Origin: Terana coerulea
Taxonomy: Eukaryota; Basidiomycota; Agaricomycetes; Polyporales; Phanerochaetaceae
NCBI GenBank assembly: GCA_024811115.1
Contig: JAKOGH010000740.1
Coordinates: 496,001-560,000, forward strand
Direction: 5' to 3'
DNA length: 64,000 nt
A program made the translations under genes and the position numbers. Positions 1-10,926 of this stretch are shown in pieces. The notes beneath the pieces were generated by a model, which saw only the letters and a list, made by a program, of their open reading frames with translations, was not told where the DNA came from and made no database searches. The number at the start of each line of letters is the position of its first letter. Within the stretch, counting starts at the first letter, position 1.

Positions 1-388
1 CAAGACACAGGACAAGTTCAAGTTCATAAATGAACCACGCACGTGGTCGTGCAAGCGCGTCGCATAAACGCCTACTGTGGGGTTAAGGTCTGAGTGGCCG
101 GCGCCACAATATTCCCGTCGGGTAGGTTGCAATGGGCGCCCCTCACCGACACCTCACAGCAATTACCACCACCGCGATGGTGCCAGACTGTACACACATA
201 ATCTTCGGACCCCCCCAAACACCTGAAATCTCCAAAAGCTCATTCTTTACTGCATTTATTGTACGTTCAATGTGCAGAGACTGTCATTCATCCAACAGGT
301 TCAGGGGCAGCCGCACCCGGGCTGACCGTGGTCGGTCGGTGAATGTCAGCCTCGTAGGCCAGGCTGGCAACAATCCCGCCTCTGGAGA

Positions 389-398
389 GATAAATAAG
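389..398 (+). promoter_or_regulatory. TATA-like element upstream of the coiled-coil gene
   Basis: An AT-rich TATA-like core (gataaataag) lies about 90 bp upstream of the start codon at 487 and is followed by a pyrimidine-rich stretch. Spacing and context suit a fungal core promoter. This is inferred from position only. Confidence 0.35.
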
Positions 399-486
399 TC
401 TGGGCTTGTGCAAATATTCTTTGTCTCGCTCCTTTCCTGGCAGTCAACTACTCTCGAGTCTTTCCCTCAAGTTCACCACCCTCAAC

Positions 487-3204
487 ATGTCGGACCTATT
501 CAGCAACGTCGACACTTCCACCTGCTCTTCAGTGGATCATACTCTTGTTGGGGGACCTCTTGATATGGACTTGGATCCCTCTGAACCTACTACGCTTGCT
601 GGCGACGTACAGGCTTCTTTGGGGGTAGCAAAGTGTGGTATTGCTGCAGGCTCTACCACTGTCATGGCAGAAGGCACTCTTGACCTCGACTCGCCCCTCT
701 CGATCTCAGCTTCCGACATGGAACTCGATGAGCTGTTCTTCTCGCATGCCGTGCATGACCACCTCGGATTCAAGATTGAGTCTGTCTCCGCCTTCGCCTC
801 TAACTTCGGCATGGAATCGCTGGTCTTCTCCGACCTTACTGGTGATGATTATACCTCTTCATTGTCTACCATCGAGCTAGTGCCTGCACAGGTATGTAAC
901 TTGCGCATGTCTCTGGTTTGTTAGAATGCGCACTTACCATTCATTTTTAGCTCGAGGACACTCTGGGATTTCCGCTTGGCCCACATCTCGTCATCAATAG
1001 GATTCAAGCGCAGCTGGAGGTCGAGCGGATAGCTCATCGTAACGCTAAGAAGCGCGCGGATGCGACAATCAACTTTCTCAACAAGAACATCGAGCACCAT
1101 GAGGATACCAACTCTACCATTCTTGAAGATATCAACATGTTGGAAGCAGCTTGCAGGTCCGACGACCAGCATATACGCGAGCTTTCTGCGGCCCTCGATG
1201 ATCTGAATGCTGAGAAGGCCCGACTGTTCACGGCGATCAAGACACTTACGGAGGACAACAAGGACAGCATTTCTAGCCTCTCTGGTCGACTCGCAGCGAT
1301 CGCTGCCGAGAAGGACGAGATTGCTTCCGAGCTGGAGTGCTCAGAGTACGCGTACAAGCAACGTCTTCGCGAACAACGGGATCACATTACTCGGCTGCAA
1401 GGCGATCGGGCTCGTACGGACACTCGACTACGTGCTCTTGAGGATGGCCGTAACAGTGACAAGGATGAAATCATCAAGCTCGGCGGTGAAGTTCAAGTGC
1501 TGCAAGGCGAGATGGCGGACGTCATCTCAGAATTCGGAACAATCAAATACTGGGGCGGCGCACGAATGCAGCAACTAGAAGACGAGCGGGATCGCATGCA
1601 CGCGGACTTCGACGAGGCTACGAGAACCATCGACTCGCAGAAGACCTCATTCAACGCTGTTCTCCAGAACAATGTTGAGCTGCACGCCACCGTGGACCAA
1701 CTACTGTCGACTTCCATCGACACCCAGCTTGCTGTTCAGAACCTGCATGCCGCTGTCTCCACCGCCGCCACTCGCGCGGGCGCAATGGAACGGGGCCTCC
1801 AAGATGCCTCTCAAGCGCTCACAGTCGCTCAGTCACGGATCGCAGAGCTCCAGAGGAACGAGACCACCACGCAAAAGTCTCACCAGCGAGCCCTTCAGTT
1901 GCAGGCAGCCGAATACGAGACGAATCTAGCAGAGGCGGACGAGCGCAGGAAGCTGGCTTTCGAAGAGCTGGCGAAGGAGTACGAAGCTAAGCTGGCGGAG
2001 GCAAACGCACGCGTGGACTCTGCTCTCCAAGACCGCCTGGCCGCTCCCCGCTGCACCATCGAGGCCCACACCGACTTGCAAGACCACATCGCTGCGCAGA
2101 ACGAGATGATTCGCGCCAAGGACGCTGCTCATGTGGAGCTTGCCGGGGCCGTCCACGAGTTGGAAGCTACCATAGAAGATCTTTGGCGCGGAGCTGGTTT
2201 TCGAGGTCGCCGTCCGCAAGCACGCCGAGGACGAGTTGCGCACGGAGAGCAGGGAAATCGTCCGCGTCGAGAAGAGGTGCGAGAAGCTCGAGCAGGGGAA
2301 GGCCGACCTCCGACGCCGCTTCTCTGACATGCAGACCGAGGTCGCCACCCTCACTCTGCAGAAGACCGGCCTGAACTTCGAGATCGAGGAGCTCGCGAAG
2401 GGGTACGAGGCCAAGCTGGCGAAGGCAGACGCACGTGTGGACTCTGTTCTCCAAGACCGCCTGTCCGCCCCCCGCTGCACCATCAGAGGCCCACACCGAC
2501 TTGCAAGACCACATCGCTGCGCAGAACGAGATGATGCGTGCCAAGGACGCTGCTCGTGTGGAGTTCTCCAGGGCCGTACACGGGTTGGAAGCTACCACAG
2601 AAGATCTTCGCGCGGAGCTGGTTTTCGAGGTCTCCGTCCGCAAGCACGCCGAGGACGAATTGCGCACGGAGCGCAGGGGAATTGTCCGCGTCGAGAAGAA
2701 GTGCGAGAAGCTCAAGAAGGGGAAGGCCGACCTCCGACGCCGCTTCTCCGACATGCAGACCGATGTCGCCACCCTCACTCTGCAGAAGGCCGGCCTTAAC
2801 TTCGAGATGATGGAGCTCAAGGAGAAGATGGCCGCCGTCGTGCAGCAGAAGGGGGCCGTCGCCGAGAAAGTTGCCGGGCTTGTCGAGGAGCTGAGCGTGG
2901 CCAAGGACACCGTGAGGGCGCACAAGGGCGCGTGGGGAGGAGAGCCGAGGTACATGATGGTCTGGCTTGCGGGGCAAGCTGCCATGATGGGTGGCGAGGA
3001 GGTCAAGGAGGCGATGACCCAAAAGGCCCTCAGGCCAAACGGCAAGGAGAACATGGTATCTGGTAATACAGTCAAGGGGTCAGTGTTTTCTTCTTCTCTC
3101 GCCAGTCTCCTTTCTGACATTTCTTTGTTTGCAGCACGACACGCTCTGGACGTGTAGATCGGTACCCCACCCCATCTCCCCTTCGTTTTGCAAACCGGCG
3201 ATGA
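487..3204 (+). CDS. Long coiled-coil protein with internal tandem duplication (hypothetical)
   Basis: Exon 1 (487-891) encodes a Ser/Thr/Asp-rich N-terminus starting MSDLFSNVDT. An intron follows (892 to about 951), then a long exon rich in Glu, Lys, Ala, Leu and Gln with heptad-like spacing, typical of an extended coiled coil. I recognise no catalytic domain, and the family is unknown to me. A probable last intron (3079-3134, acceptor tttgtttgcag) gives a stop at 3204; read-through would stop at 3157. The coding frame shifts twice, near 2183 and near 2485. Comparing the two internal repeat copies shows one extra base in each at those places, so the gene is either an expressed gene with two sequence errors or a decayed copy. 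A structural role such as cytoskeletal or septum scaffold would be a guess. Confidence 0.6.
1971..2819 (+). repeat. Two tandem copies of a ~424-bp unit inside the coiled-coil gene
   Basis: Copy A runs from about 1971 to 2394 and copy B from about 2395 to 2819. Both begin with a gcgaagg(a/g)(g)tacga block and contain the same peptide landmarks (YEAKLA, AHTDLQDHIAAQNEM, KHAEDELRTE, ADLRRRFSDMQT). The unit is 141 codons plus one stray base. Copy A has gaagatctttggcgcgg where copy B has gaagatcttcgcgcgg. Copy B has catcagaggc where copy A has catcgaggc. These account for both frame breaks. Confidence 0.85.
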
Positions 3205-4177
3205 ACGCCAACACTGTCTGGCATAGGTATGTCTTCCCGAAGATTACATGACTGGTCAGTCGCTGATTGAATGACAAGAATGACGGAATATCATACACTG
3301 GAAAACCTACAACAATGCGCTTGGCTCTCAACAATACGGACTTGCAAGATATGGCATTGGCTTATTCGACCTAGCTCCCCTTCTCGCCCGCAGGATACTA
3401 CCCCTCCCTGCTGGCACCACTTCCACCGTTCTGCATAGGCTCAAGAGCTTACAATACACTACCTCGCGTCTTCGGGATAGCTTCTCGGTACGTCACTTCG
3501 TGTCTCTTCCGGCCCACGTCGCTAACCCACTGTGCAGCTTCAAGCTTCAAGTAGGAACCATGCTGTCCAGCACATTTAGAGAGGCATAATACCTTGTGGG
3601 CTGCTCATGGGAGACGTCCTGTGACTTCCTGCTAGGTAGGAGCGTTTCCGGCGGATTGCTTACGGGGGACGCCTCGTGAGTGATCTGTTCGGCGATGCTC
3701 CGGCGGGCTGCTCGACGGGAGACGTCCCGAAGAGTAGTCTGCATGCCTCTTCGAGTGCGGTCGTACTGTGGCCGCACTCTCAGCATGGGCGTACCACCTT
3801 GGTTGCTCGAAGTCGTATCCCACCCCTTGCTCAACCAGCGGCTCGGACGGCTCATCGCAGTCTGGACGCACGCCCTATATCTCCGATTGGCGGTTTCCAC
3901 GCTGTCTCAAGCAGCTGCTGCTCATTTCGGCTCATTTCTGTGGTTATGGTTAGTGTTTACGCCCGGGACTGGTGGGGCTGTCGCAGTTGGACAAGAAAGT
4001 ATAAAGTAAATAAAAACTCCAATGCAAAGCCTCTTAAACAACGTTGTCGCTGCTCTCAGCTGAGCGGTTCGCACGCATGCGTTGGCCAAAGATATTGCAC
4101 CTTCCACTGGTAGGGAAAGGCAATAATGATACGCATATTCTAGCAAGGTCGTACAAAGCGATCTACCGGAGCTAAAG
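3205..4177. other. Intergenic region, no convincing gene
   Basis: Only short unsupported open frames occur. A small local repeat is visible: ggctgctc followed by (at/gac)gggagacgtcc occurs near 3599 and near 3705, with a weaker third copy near 3660. I see no coding, tRNA or transposon signature. Confidence 0.5.
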
Positions 4178-5953
4178 TCATTTCGCACGATTCATATCCA
4201 CACTCTCCTTCGCAAGATCGCGCTGAGCAGTCCCGTCCCTGTTTTTGTAGAAGACGATATCACCCGTATCCTCGATAAAACAACATTCTGTGAATGAGCG
4301 ATACAGCGCACGGAATGAGTTCTGCGGGTATTCGTCAGGACGATGTTATACTGCGAATAGACGAGGATAAGTTACCGTGGAATCATAGTTGTAGTCGTCT
4401 GATAGTAGGTCCTTCAATATCGCCGTCACTAGCGGTTGGTTGTCTTGAAGGCTTTGGTGAGGTAAACACGATGCCATAGTGAGTGGCACTCACAGAAAGG
4501 AATATTTGAGAATACATGATGGGCGATATGGTCGTGAGACACCTGAGCAGAGCATCAGCATGTCTCGATGGGAGTGCGTTATGTCCGGACTGTACCCACA
4601 TTATGCAGGAAAAACCTGCCCAGCGGACCGAGGAGGGGTCTATCGACGGCCGCGAGGGTTCCTCGGATCCAAGACCACTCGCGCGCACGATAATGCGGAA
4701 TGGTCGGATCGGTGTGATGCAGGAACGTGGCCATAACAATCCAGTGGTTCGCCAGCTTAGACGAGAAAGAAGCTCAGGGATGACGGCTTGATTGCCTACG
4801 GCGGTAAGAGGACACACCAGGTAGGGAACAAGGTACATCTTGGCGAAGATCCAGAAACCGTATGCTTGAGCGTATGCTAGAAGGGTAGATGCCATTACAG
4901 CCAGCCCAATGTTGGACGCGATGATTTGAGCCCGGTGACGAGGCTTGAACAGCGGCGAAGACGGGTTGAAATGCTGGCATATTTTACGTGAGCTCGTTTC
5001 ACCGTTCACGTGGAATGTGGAAATAAAGTGCACGACTTACATTTGTGCCGGAAAGGATACATATGCGACCCCAGCGTATTCTGAAGAAGATAGGCTTGCC
5101 ACCCCAGAAGCTGCATGAGCACCATCCTGCCAAGGTTGTAGAGGGGTGTATCTTCAAAAATTTCGTGATAGTCAAGTGCTTCACATTGACTTTCTGGACG
5201 CAGCGCATAGTCGCTGCGTAGCCTCGGGACGTAGTTTTCATCTCGCTCCACCGAGTTAGCGGCTTTCTACACGATGATAAGGATTTACAAAGGCATTTCG
5301 ATTAGATTGGCTCACATGGTGAGCTTGATGCGTTGCTCGCCACGCGTAGTACGGGACAAGGAGAAACTAAGGATTGATTTTTATGAGGAAGCTCTGCGTG
5401 AACCACTTCTGGTGAGCGCTTACCGTATGTAGTGTGTATCCTGTTACGTGGTTGACCCATTCATACGACGATATCGTTCCATGTCCGGCTTCATGACCTT
5501 AAAAAATGTGCGTCAGTATTACAATCAGCGGAGGTATTGCTTGAACTGCGTACTGAGGCACCAAAATCCGGCAAAGGCTAGGCTCTGGAAGAACCAAAAT
5601 GCAGGCCAGAATACAGTCTTAGCCATGACAAGGAGAAATCTCTGGCGCAGAGCGTCTGTCGAGGAGCCCTGCGTATGACAGTCGAAGAGCGCCGCGAGGT
5701 GGTGAAATAGTGTGACTAAGAGGATGTTGCGCCCCACATACAACAGGCCTTTCGCAGTAGATCTCACAAATAGATGCTGCGGTACAGCTTGACGCAGCTC
5801 CGCTACCGTGATCTACACACGGCTGTCAGCCAAGGCAAAACTACAAGGAACATCTCAACACACATTGGGTGGCCTAAATGGCTTGTTCTTGCGGACTTCA
5901 TACTCGCTCGAGTCTCGAAAGAAGCGCGAAAGCAGGTAACTGGGTTTAGTCAT
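4178..5953 (-). CDS. Delta-12 (oleate to linoleate) fatty acid desaturase
   Basis: This is an ER-membrane acyl-lipid desaturase that introduces the delta-12 double bond. Ten exons can be placed on the minus strand: 5864-5953, 5554-5812, 5424-5497, 5316-5366, 5041-5266, 4818-4973, 4600-4755, 4494-4542, 4376-4443 and 4178-4321. All three di-iron histidine boxes are present: HEAGHGT, HQAHHKA and HDHIAHH. Hydrophobic segments flank them. The C-terminus reads NYDSTNSFRALYRSFTECC, a hallmark of the fungal family, and the length of about 400 aa is normal. Exon 5 has one surplus base in an AAA run at 5052-5054: the plain reading gives MYPFRHK, while dropping one base gives the family's MYPSGTN exactly before the next intron. 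The start at 5953 is chosen because family members begin shortly before the FRDS(P/S)EYE motif; an in-frame ATG also exists at 6040. Confidence 0.9.
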
Positions 5954-6579
5954 GGCCAGTCCCTCGGGACGAGGAATGGGCAAGTGGTGGGGCGAAGGTG
6001 GGTGCCCATGGCATGCAGCGAGGCCTTTATATCCCACCACCGATCATCAAACGTACATAGGCCAAGTCACCGTCGATTCGTTTCGAAAATTCAGCTGTCG
6101 CTGAGGGCACCCGGCGGCATGTGCATCCGCGTCTGCTTATCATATGCCTCCAGAGACAGCTGTTAAAGCTACCGGTCGACAACTGGCCGAGCCTCATGTT
6201 TCGATGACCGAGCATTCGAGGGGGCAGAAGCTTGCAGGGTAATCATTCGACATTGAGTGCGGAGAGCAGAACGTGGTTGATGGCCATTAGCACTGGGAAT
6301 GCGGACTAAATCAGCGATTGGCTTTGCAAGATTAACGGGGAAGGAGCGTTAGGATGTGACCGTTTAGTGGGCTGTGACCCCCGGCACGAAGCCGGAACCT
6401 CTTATGACCACTGCGTGCACGTCCCGAAGTCCATAGAACCCGGTCAGCGTTCTACGTTGTCACAATTCCCGTCGACCCTGACAGGCTAGGACTCGCGGAG
6501 CTTCGGTCATTCCCGCGCACACGGTACCAAAATTCGAGCGATGAGCGACGAGCAATAGAAGATCGACATACCGAAGGTC

Positions 6580-7795
6580 ACGTCTATCCGTCGCAAATAT
6601 TCAAGAAATTCGCGTGCAGGCTACTGGTCACGGTGCAAGCGCGGACGCTCGTGAAGTGCAGCGGTGACACCAGGGTGACACGCGAAGGTTGCTTCTCCGG
6701 ACAAACGGCCAAGGACAACCCTGAACCGACGTTCGGTGCACATATACCTGCGCTGAGGATGAACACATGTATCAGACAGAGCCACGGGCTATTGATGCGC
6801 ATAAGGTAAAGGTAGAAGTAGGGACGACATACTCGGCACGGCAAACCCTTCTCACGCACGGCTGATCACCTTCTCAATGTGATTGGTGACGCGCATGCGG
6901 CTTTTTGCATTGATAGCAAACCAAATATATGCTTGTACGACAGAAGCATGTGCGAGTGTGCTGAATCCGCGAATGACTGCGGCGTTATGGGAGCGAGAAT
7001 TCTTGCTGATCGCGCCGCTAGCTACGGAGCTATATCATGACGATTCTTTTAATATAGAGACCACAATATAGCGATAAGACGTACCACGAACGGCACAATC
7101 CCGGACAGCATGATACACAGAGCAAAGGCCGAGCGCTGAGTGACTGCTGTAAGGATGTTAGCCGAAATCCAACATTCAACCGAAGCTTGTAACATACAAC
7201 CCACGCACACTAGTACTGTGAATTTCGTGACAGAAAGACGATGGGGATCCTCACTGGAGCTCATCGCCGGTATGTCCACTATAGAATATGAACCGCAAAT
7301 ACAACCGAGTAGCTGTTCTTACGTGTATCATACGCAATGTCAGGGCTCGACGCGGTCTACTTATGCAGGGAGCTTAGATCAGCGATTGAGAGCTGCAGAA
7401 AAGAACCCTAGGCTTCGCACCTTAAGCATTCGCGGAGAATCGGCAGGTGGTTACGCTATGACGGAGTCCTAAATAATCAGTTGAATGCAAAGCGAAGCCC
7501 TTCAATAGAGACACCCCTGATGACGGGATTGAGTAGTCAGCAATCTCTGCTACTGCCATGCCATGCGCAGGTGGCCGCTGCTGCACAATCAGAGCAACAT
7601 TGAAGCTCCGGCTCGTGTCGCCGGACAACGTAATGCGATCGCGGCTAGGGTTCGGAAACGAACTTGATGTAGGCAGTTAGACGGTGGATGGCAAAGCGCT
7701 GATATACGGTATAGCAGTTTGCGACCCACGTCCCAACCAAAGACCAACGGACAGCAGCAGTCGAGCACCGGGCCTACGACCCACTCCCACATGGG
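6580..7795 (-). pseudogene. Possible decayed multi-pass membrane protein gene
   Basis: Several hydrophobic segments occur in series on the minus strand at about 7700-7790, 7080-7250, 6890-7000 and 6750-6850 (for example KFTVLVCVGCMLQASVEC and SVVQAYIWFAINAKSR). They resemble the spaced helices of basidiomycete seven-helix DUF6534-type proteins. I could not join them into a continuous spliced frame, and stops interrupt between them. The stretch may be a decayed gene, or a real gene with sequence errors. No function can be given. Confidence 0.25.
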
Positions 7796-7988
7796 CCGAT
7801 AGAACGATTAGGATGACCCTAGAACCCTCCAACTCCGATATCACACGGTTCTCGCCATGTCATGACCTGTATTTATGCACCAACATCCACATGTAGGACT
7901 GGACGAATAGCAATTATCCAACAGGGATTAGAGTAATGTGTTAACGTACAATATGCCATGATACCGAATATCCCCTAGTCCTAATCCC

Positions 7989-9872
7989 TCACATGCCACC
8001 CCACTGCTGTGTGTAGCCACCCTGCTGCTGAGGCGGCTGTTGAATCCAGCTCGTAAACGGGTTCGTCCCGCCAAACCCTTGCGGTTGCTGGGGCTGCTGC
8101 GGGGGATTCATTTGAGGTAAAGGCTGGGTGTTGGCGTATGGCGACGGCGTGCTTTGGAACTGGCTGTTCATGAACGGAGACGGTGTTGTTTGTGTCTGCA
8201 GATACGGATTACCAGACGTCGACATCTGATACTGTGCCTGCGGCTGAACGAATTGCATTTGGGGTTGCTGTTGCTGGAATGGGTGTCCTTGGGAGGGCTG
8301 CTGCTGAAACTGGTGCTGACCTCCGAAGGCACCGAAGGGATTCTGAGGCTGCTGAGGGACGCCAGAAAAATTGCTGGAGGCCGGCGAACCGCCGTAGCTG
8401 CCAACGGGAGAAATACCCGGCGAGCCCTGCAGTCCGAACGGATTCGGACTTGGGGTCGAACTCATGGGGATTAACGAGGCACCACCAGGGTTCATTGGCG
8501 TTGGCTGGAAAGGTGATGGACTTGGGCCGGAGAACCCTGTGCCCAGGCTTCCATTCATACCAGAGTTATGGCCCGCAAACCCTCCCATATTGCTGGGAGA
8601 GATATCGGTCGTTTGACTGTACGACGTTGGAAACGGGTTGTGTGTTCCTGGGCTGCTTGACAGGCCTTGGAATGGGTTAGGTGCGGACGCGGCGAGATAC
8701 AAGGAAGGTGAGGTGGATGATACTCCGAAAGGCGAAGCCATCGGCGGACCTGCCATCGGTGTCGTCATCACTTGTAGAGGCAGGGTTGCGTCCACAGTCC
8801 TGCCGAACTGGAGGGACCGCAAGTCGTTCCCCAAAGAGCTGGTGGTTGGCAGTTGCGTAGCCGTCTGAGCCGATGGAACATTCGACGGCTGAGATTGCAA
8901 GGTAGCTGAGCGAGAAGGTCCCTGTGCAAAAGCTGATGTGTTTTGTAGTGACTGGGACGAAGCCAACGGCGTGTCATATTTTGGAGGAGGGGTGGGACGG
9001 AAGATGTAGCAGACTTCGGAGGGGGCAAGGTGCTGGAGCGGGTGGCTGAAACAGGAGGCGTCCGGTCAGCAGCAGAGCGCGAGGGCCCTAGTAAAGCCGC
9101 GACAGCTGCTGACCGGTCCAAAGAACTGGAAGGTGTCAAGACTGAGACGGACTCCTTAAACTTCGGCTTGGGTATCGAATTTGACGTAGGCGCAGTTCGA
9201 GAAATAAAAGACTTGTACTCATATTTTGCTAGATCCTGGATTCATGGTCAACTCGTAGTGGTTATATGTGGGGTGCCCACCTCGAATGTACTTCTCCAGC
9301 TCACTGTCCCGCTCTGCATCAATGTAGTTCGTCGGCGGTGGGTGTCGGGTTTCGTCAGGATTATACATCGCGTTGGACTTCACATTTCCAATCTGCTTCA
9401 TGGTCTTTGGGATGAAGGGGGAAAACGTCAGCACCGCCTTAACAACTTGCAGAAGGATAGGATGCCGACTTCAACTTGTTCCTTCGTCCATGTATCCAGT
9501 GTCACGCTCTTCCTAACATGACTATCAGCCTGAGCCCAAAAGACACGCACACATTACATACACTTTGGTTATATGCGTCCCAATCTTCCTGTGAATGCTC
9601 GCACAGTTTACGCTGGACATACTTTCTTAGCGTTGTCTTGGCATGCAGGGGCGTATGCCACGAACCATATGAATATGCCAAGATTATGGGATGCCCATCT
9701 TGGAGCCCTTGACTTACAGTCAGCGCATGTATCTGCGAAGCATAACAGGGCATGGTGGTCAGAGGAAGACCGTGGGGCTCTCAAAAGCGTTCGCACCGTT
9801 ACCAGGCTGGTTTACAAGATCCAGCAAGACGCGCTGATTCTTCTCCGCCCCGAGCTTGTTCGAGCCAGACAT
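7989..9872 (-). CDS. ArfGAP-domain protein with NPF repeats (SMAP/Gts1/Age2-like)
   Basis: It is a GTPase-activating protein for Arf GTPases in vesicle trafficking. The N-terminal ArfGAP zinc finger is assembled from five small exons (9797-9872, 9666-9732, 9562-9612, 9470-9512, 9281-9404). It contains CADCKSRAPRWASHNLGIFI, then CVNCASIHRKIGTHITKVKS with the catalytic arginine, then SNAMYNP and ERDSELEKYIRAKYEYK. The last exon block (from about 9228) encodes a Pro/Ser/Gln-rich tail with five NPF motifs, ligands of EH-domain endocytic adaptors, and poly-Gln patches. The frame changes near 8975-9000. Either a 47-nt intron with a weak donor or a single missing base explains it. The start MSGSNKL at 9872 lies just before the conserved finger. 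Confidence 0.88.
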
Positions 9873-10130
9873 GAAGCTTTGGAGGATACTTTCACTGGTA
9901 CTCCGGAGGATGGGGATTATATGCGCAGAAGAACGTGGTCTACAAGAAAGAGTGGTTCAGGTGTGGTGGTGGTGGTGGTGGTAGTGGAGGAGCTTACGCG
10001 TAATAGGCCGTTGCCCGACCGTGTAACACCGTGTCTTATCCTAAGTCTCACCCACCCTCGCTGTCGGTGCCTCCTGTCCTCTCCCACATACACCTCTCGT
10101 CTGCGTCGTATCGTTTCTTGCTCATAAGCT
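9873..10130. promoter_or_regulatory. Divergent promoter region, ArfGAP / PEX39-like
   Basis: Only 258 bp separate the two start codons, which face away from each other. Both genes must take their core promoters from here. No clear TATA box is visible. The region holds the GGT microsatellite and a pyrimidine-rich stret­ch upstream of 10131. Confidence 0.5.
9963..9989 (+). repeat. GGT/GTG microsatellite
   Basis: A run of about eight GGT/GTG trinucleotides with one interruption sits in the short shared upstream region between the ArfGAP gene and the PEX39-like gene. It is a simple sequence repeat. Confidence 0.8.
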
Positions 10131-10778
10131 ATGGAAACACAAACGAGTGTTGCCGATTCTGATGTGTCTCAGACTGTTCAGACATTCCTGTCTTTCCCAT
10201 TCGAAACCGATGAAGGGTACCAGGTATGCAGATTTCACGGGCATCCGGTGCTATTCTCCCGCCGTGACCTCGATTCTTCTCAAGCAAGGATTGGCAGGTA
10301 TTCTGAGTGGGAGCAATCTCGACTCCCTGGGTGAAGCAGAGAAACAGGACATGCTGCTAAGGACCAAGGTCTTCTACTTCAATCGGTAGGCACGAGACAC
10401 TAGCAGTCTGCAGTTCATGTTGTAAATCACAGTCAACACGACAGGATTACAGGCCTTCCAATCGAATTGGACGAGGTGCGGCCGTACGTTCAACGTACGA
10501 ACGCAGTGCCCACGTCCGCCGATACACCTGCTGAGGCAACCGCCCCTGCGGCTGCTTCCTCCCCACGGAACCTCACATTCTCAGCTTTCAGGAGCTCAAA
10601 GAACTCATCGAACAAGGGAGAACGGACCAGATACCCAACAATCGCGTGATACCCAACGAGCTTAGCGTACGCATCGTCCTTATGCCAGGTTCTCATCACT
10701 TACTTCGCCTCGAACTATCAGATAGCGCCACCAAGTGAGTCGACGGCACCGGTCAGGAAGAAACCTTGGGAGACATGA
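10131..10778 (+). CDS. KPWE-motif protein, PEX39-like peroxisomal factor
   Basis: It is a small protein of the family formerly called PEX14-like KPWE proteins (yeast YJR012C, human C6orf226), recently linked to peroxisomal matrix import as PEX39. Exons: 10131-10223, 10285-10385, 10445 onward, and 10722-10778. Landmarks are KVFYFNR, FQELKELIEQGRTDQIPNN and the C-terminus RKKPWET with the diagnostic KPWE. Exon 3 changes frame. A 101-nt intron from a consensus gtacgt donor (about 10482) to a ttctcag acceptor restores it exactly and joins DEVRP to FQELKEL. Without that intron, one base would be missing. The start is the first ATG of the frame. It is divergently transcribed from the ArfGAP gene. 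Confidence 0.8.
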
Positions 10779-10926
10779 TGTACACAATACAAGCCAACGC
10801 CAACTCTATTTACAATCAGCTGTAGTGCCTGTAACTACATGTGTATGTAGGTAGGCTCTTTAATGCTTCCGCCCGAACTAACCAGGCAAAAATAGTGCAA
10901 TAACGAGAGTACGAACCACACATGAG

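Noticed and set aside
2167..3120. 317-aa open frame antisense to the coiled-coil gene
   Set aside because: It mirrors the Glu/Lys/Ala-rich codons of the plus-strand gene, has Ser/Arg-rich shadow composition and no motif, and contains the same tandem repeat in antisense.
3547..3900. 117-aa minus-strand open frame
   Set aside because: No motif, no splice support, and it overlaps a small local repeat.
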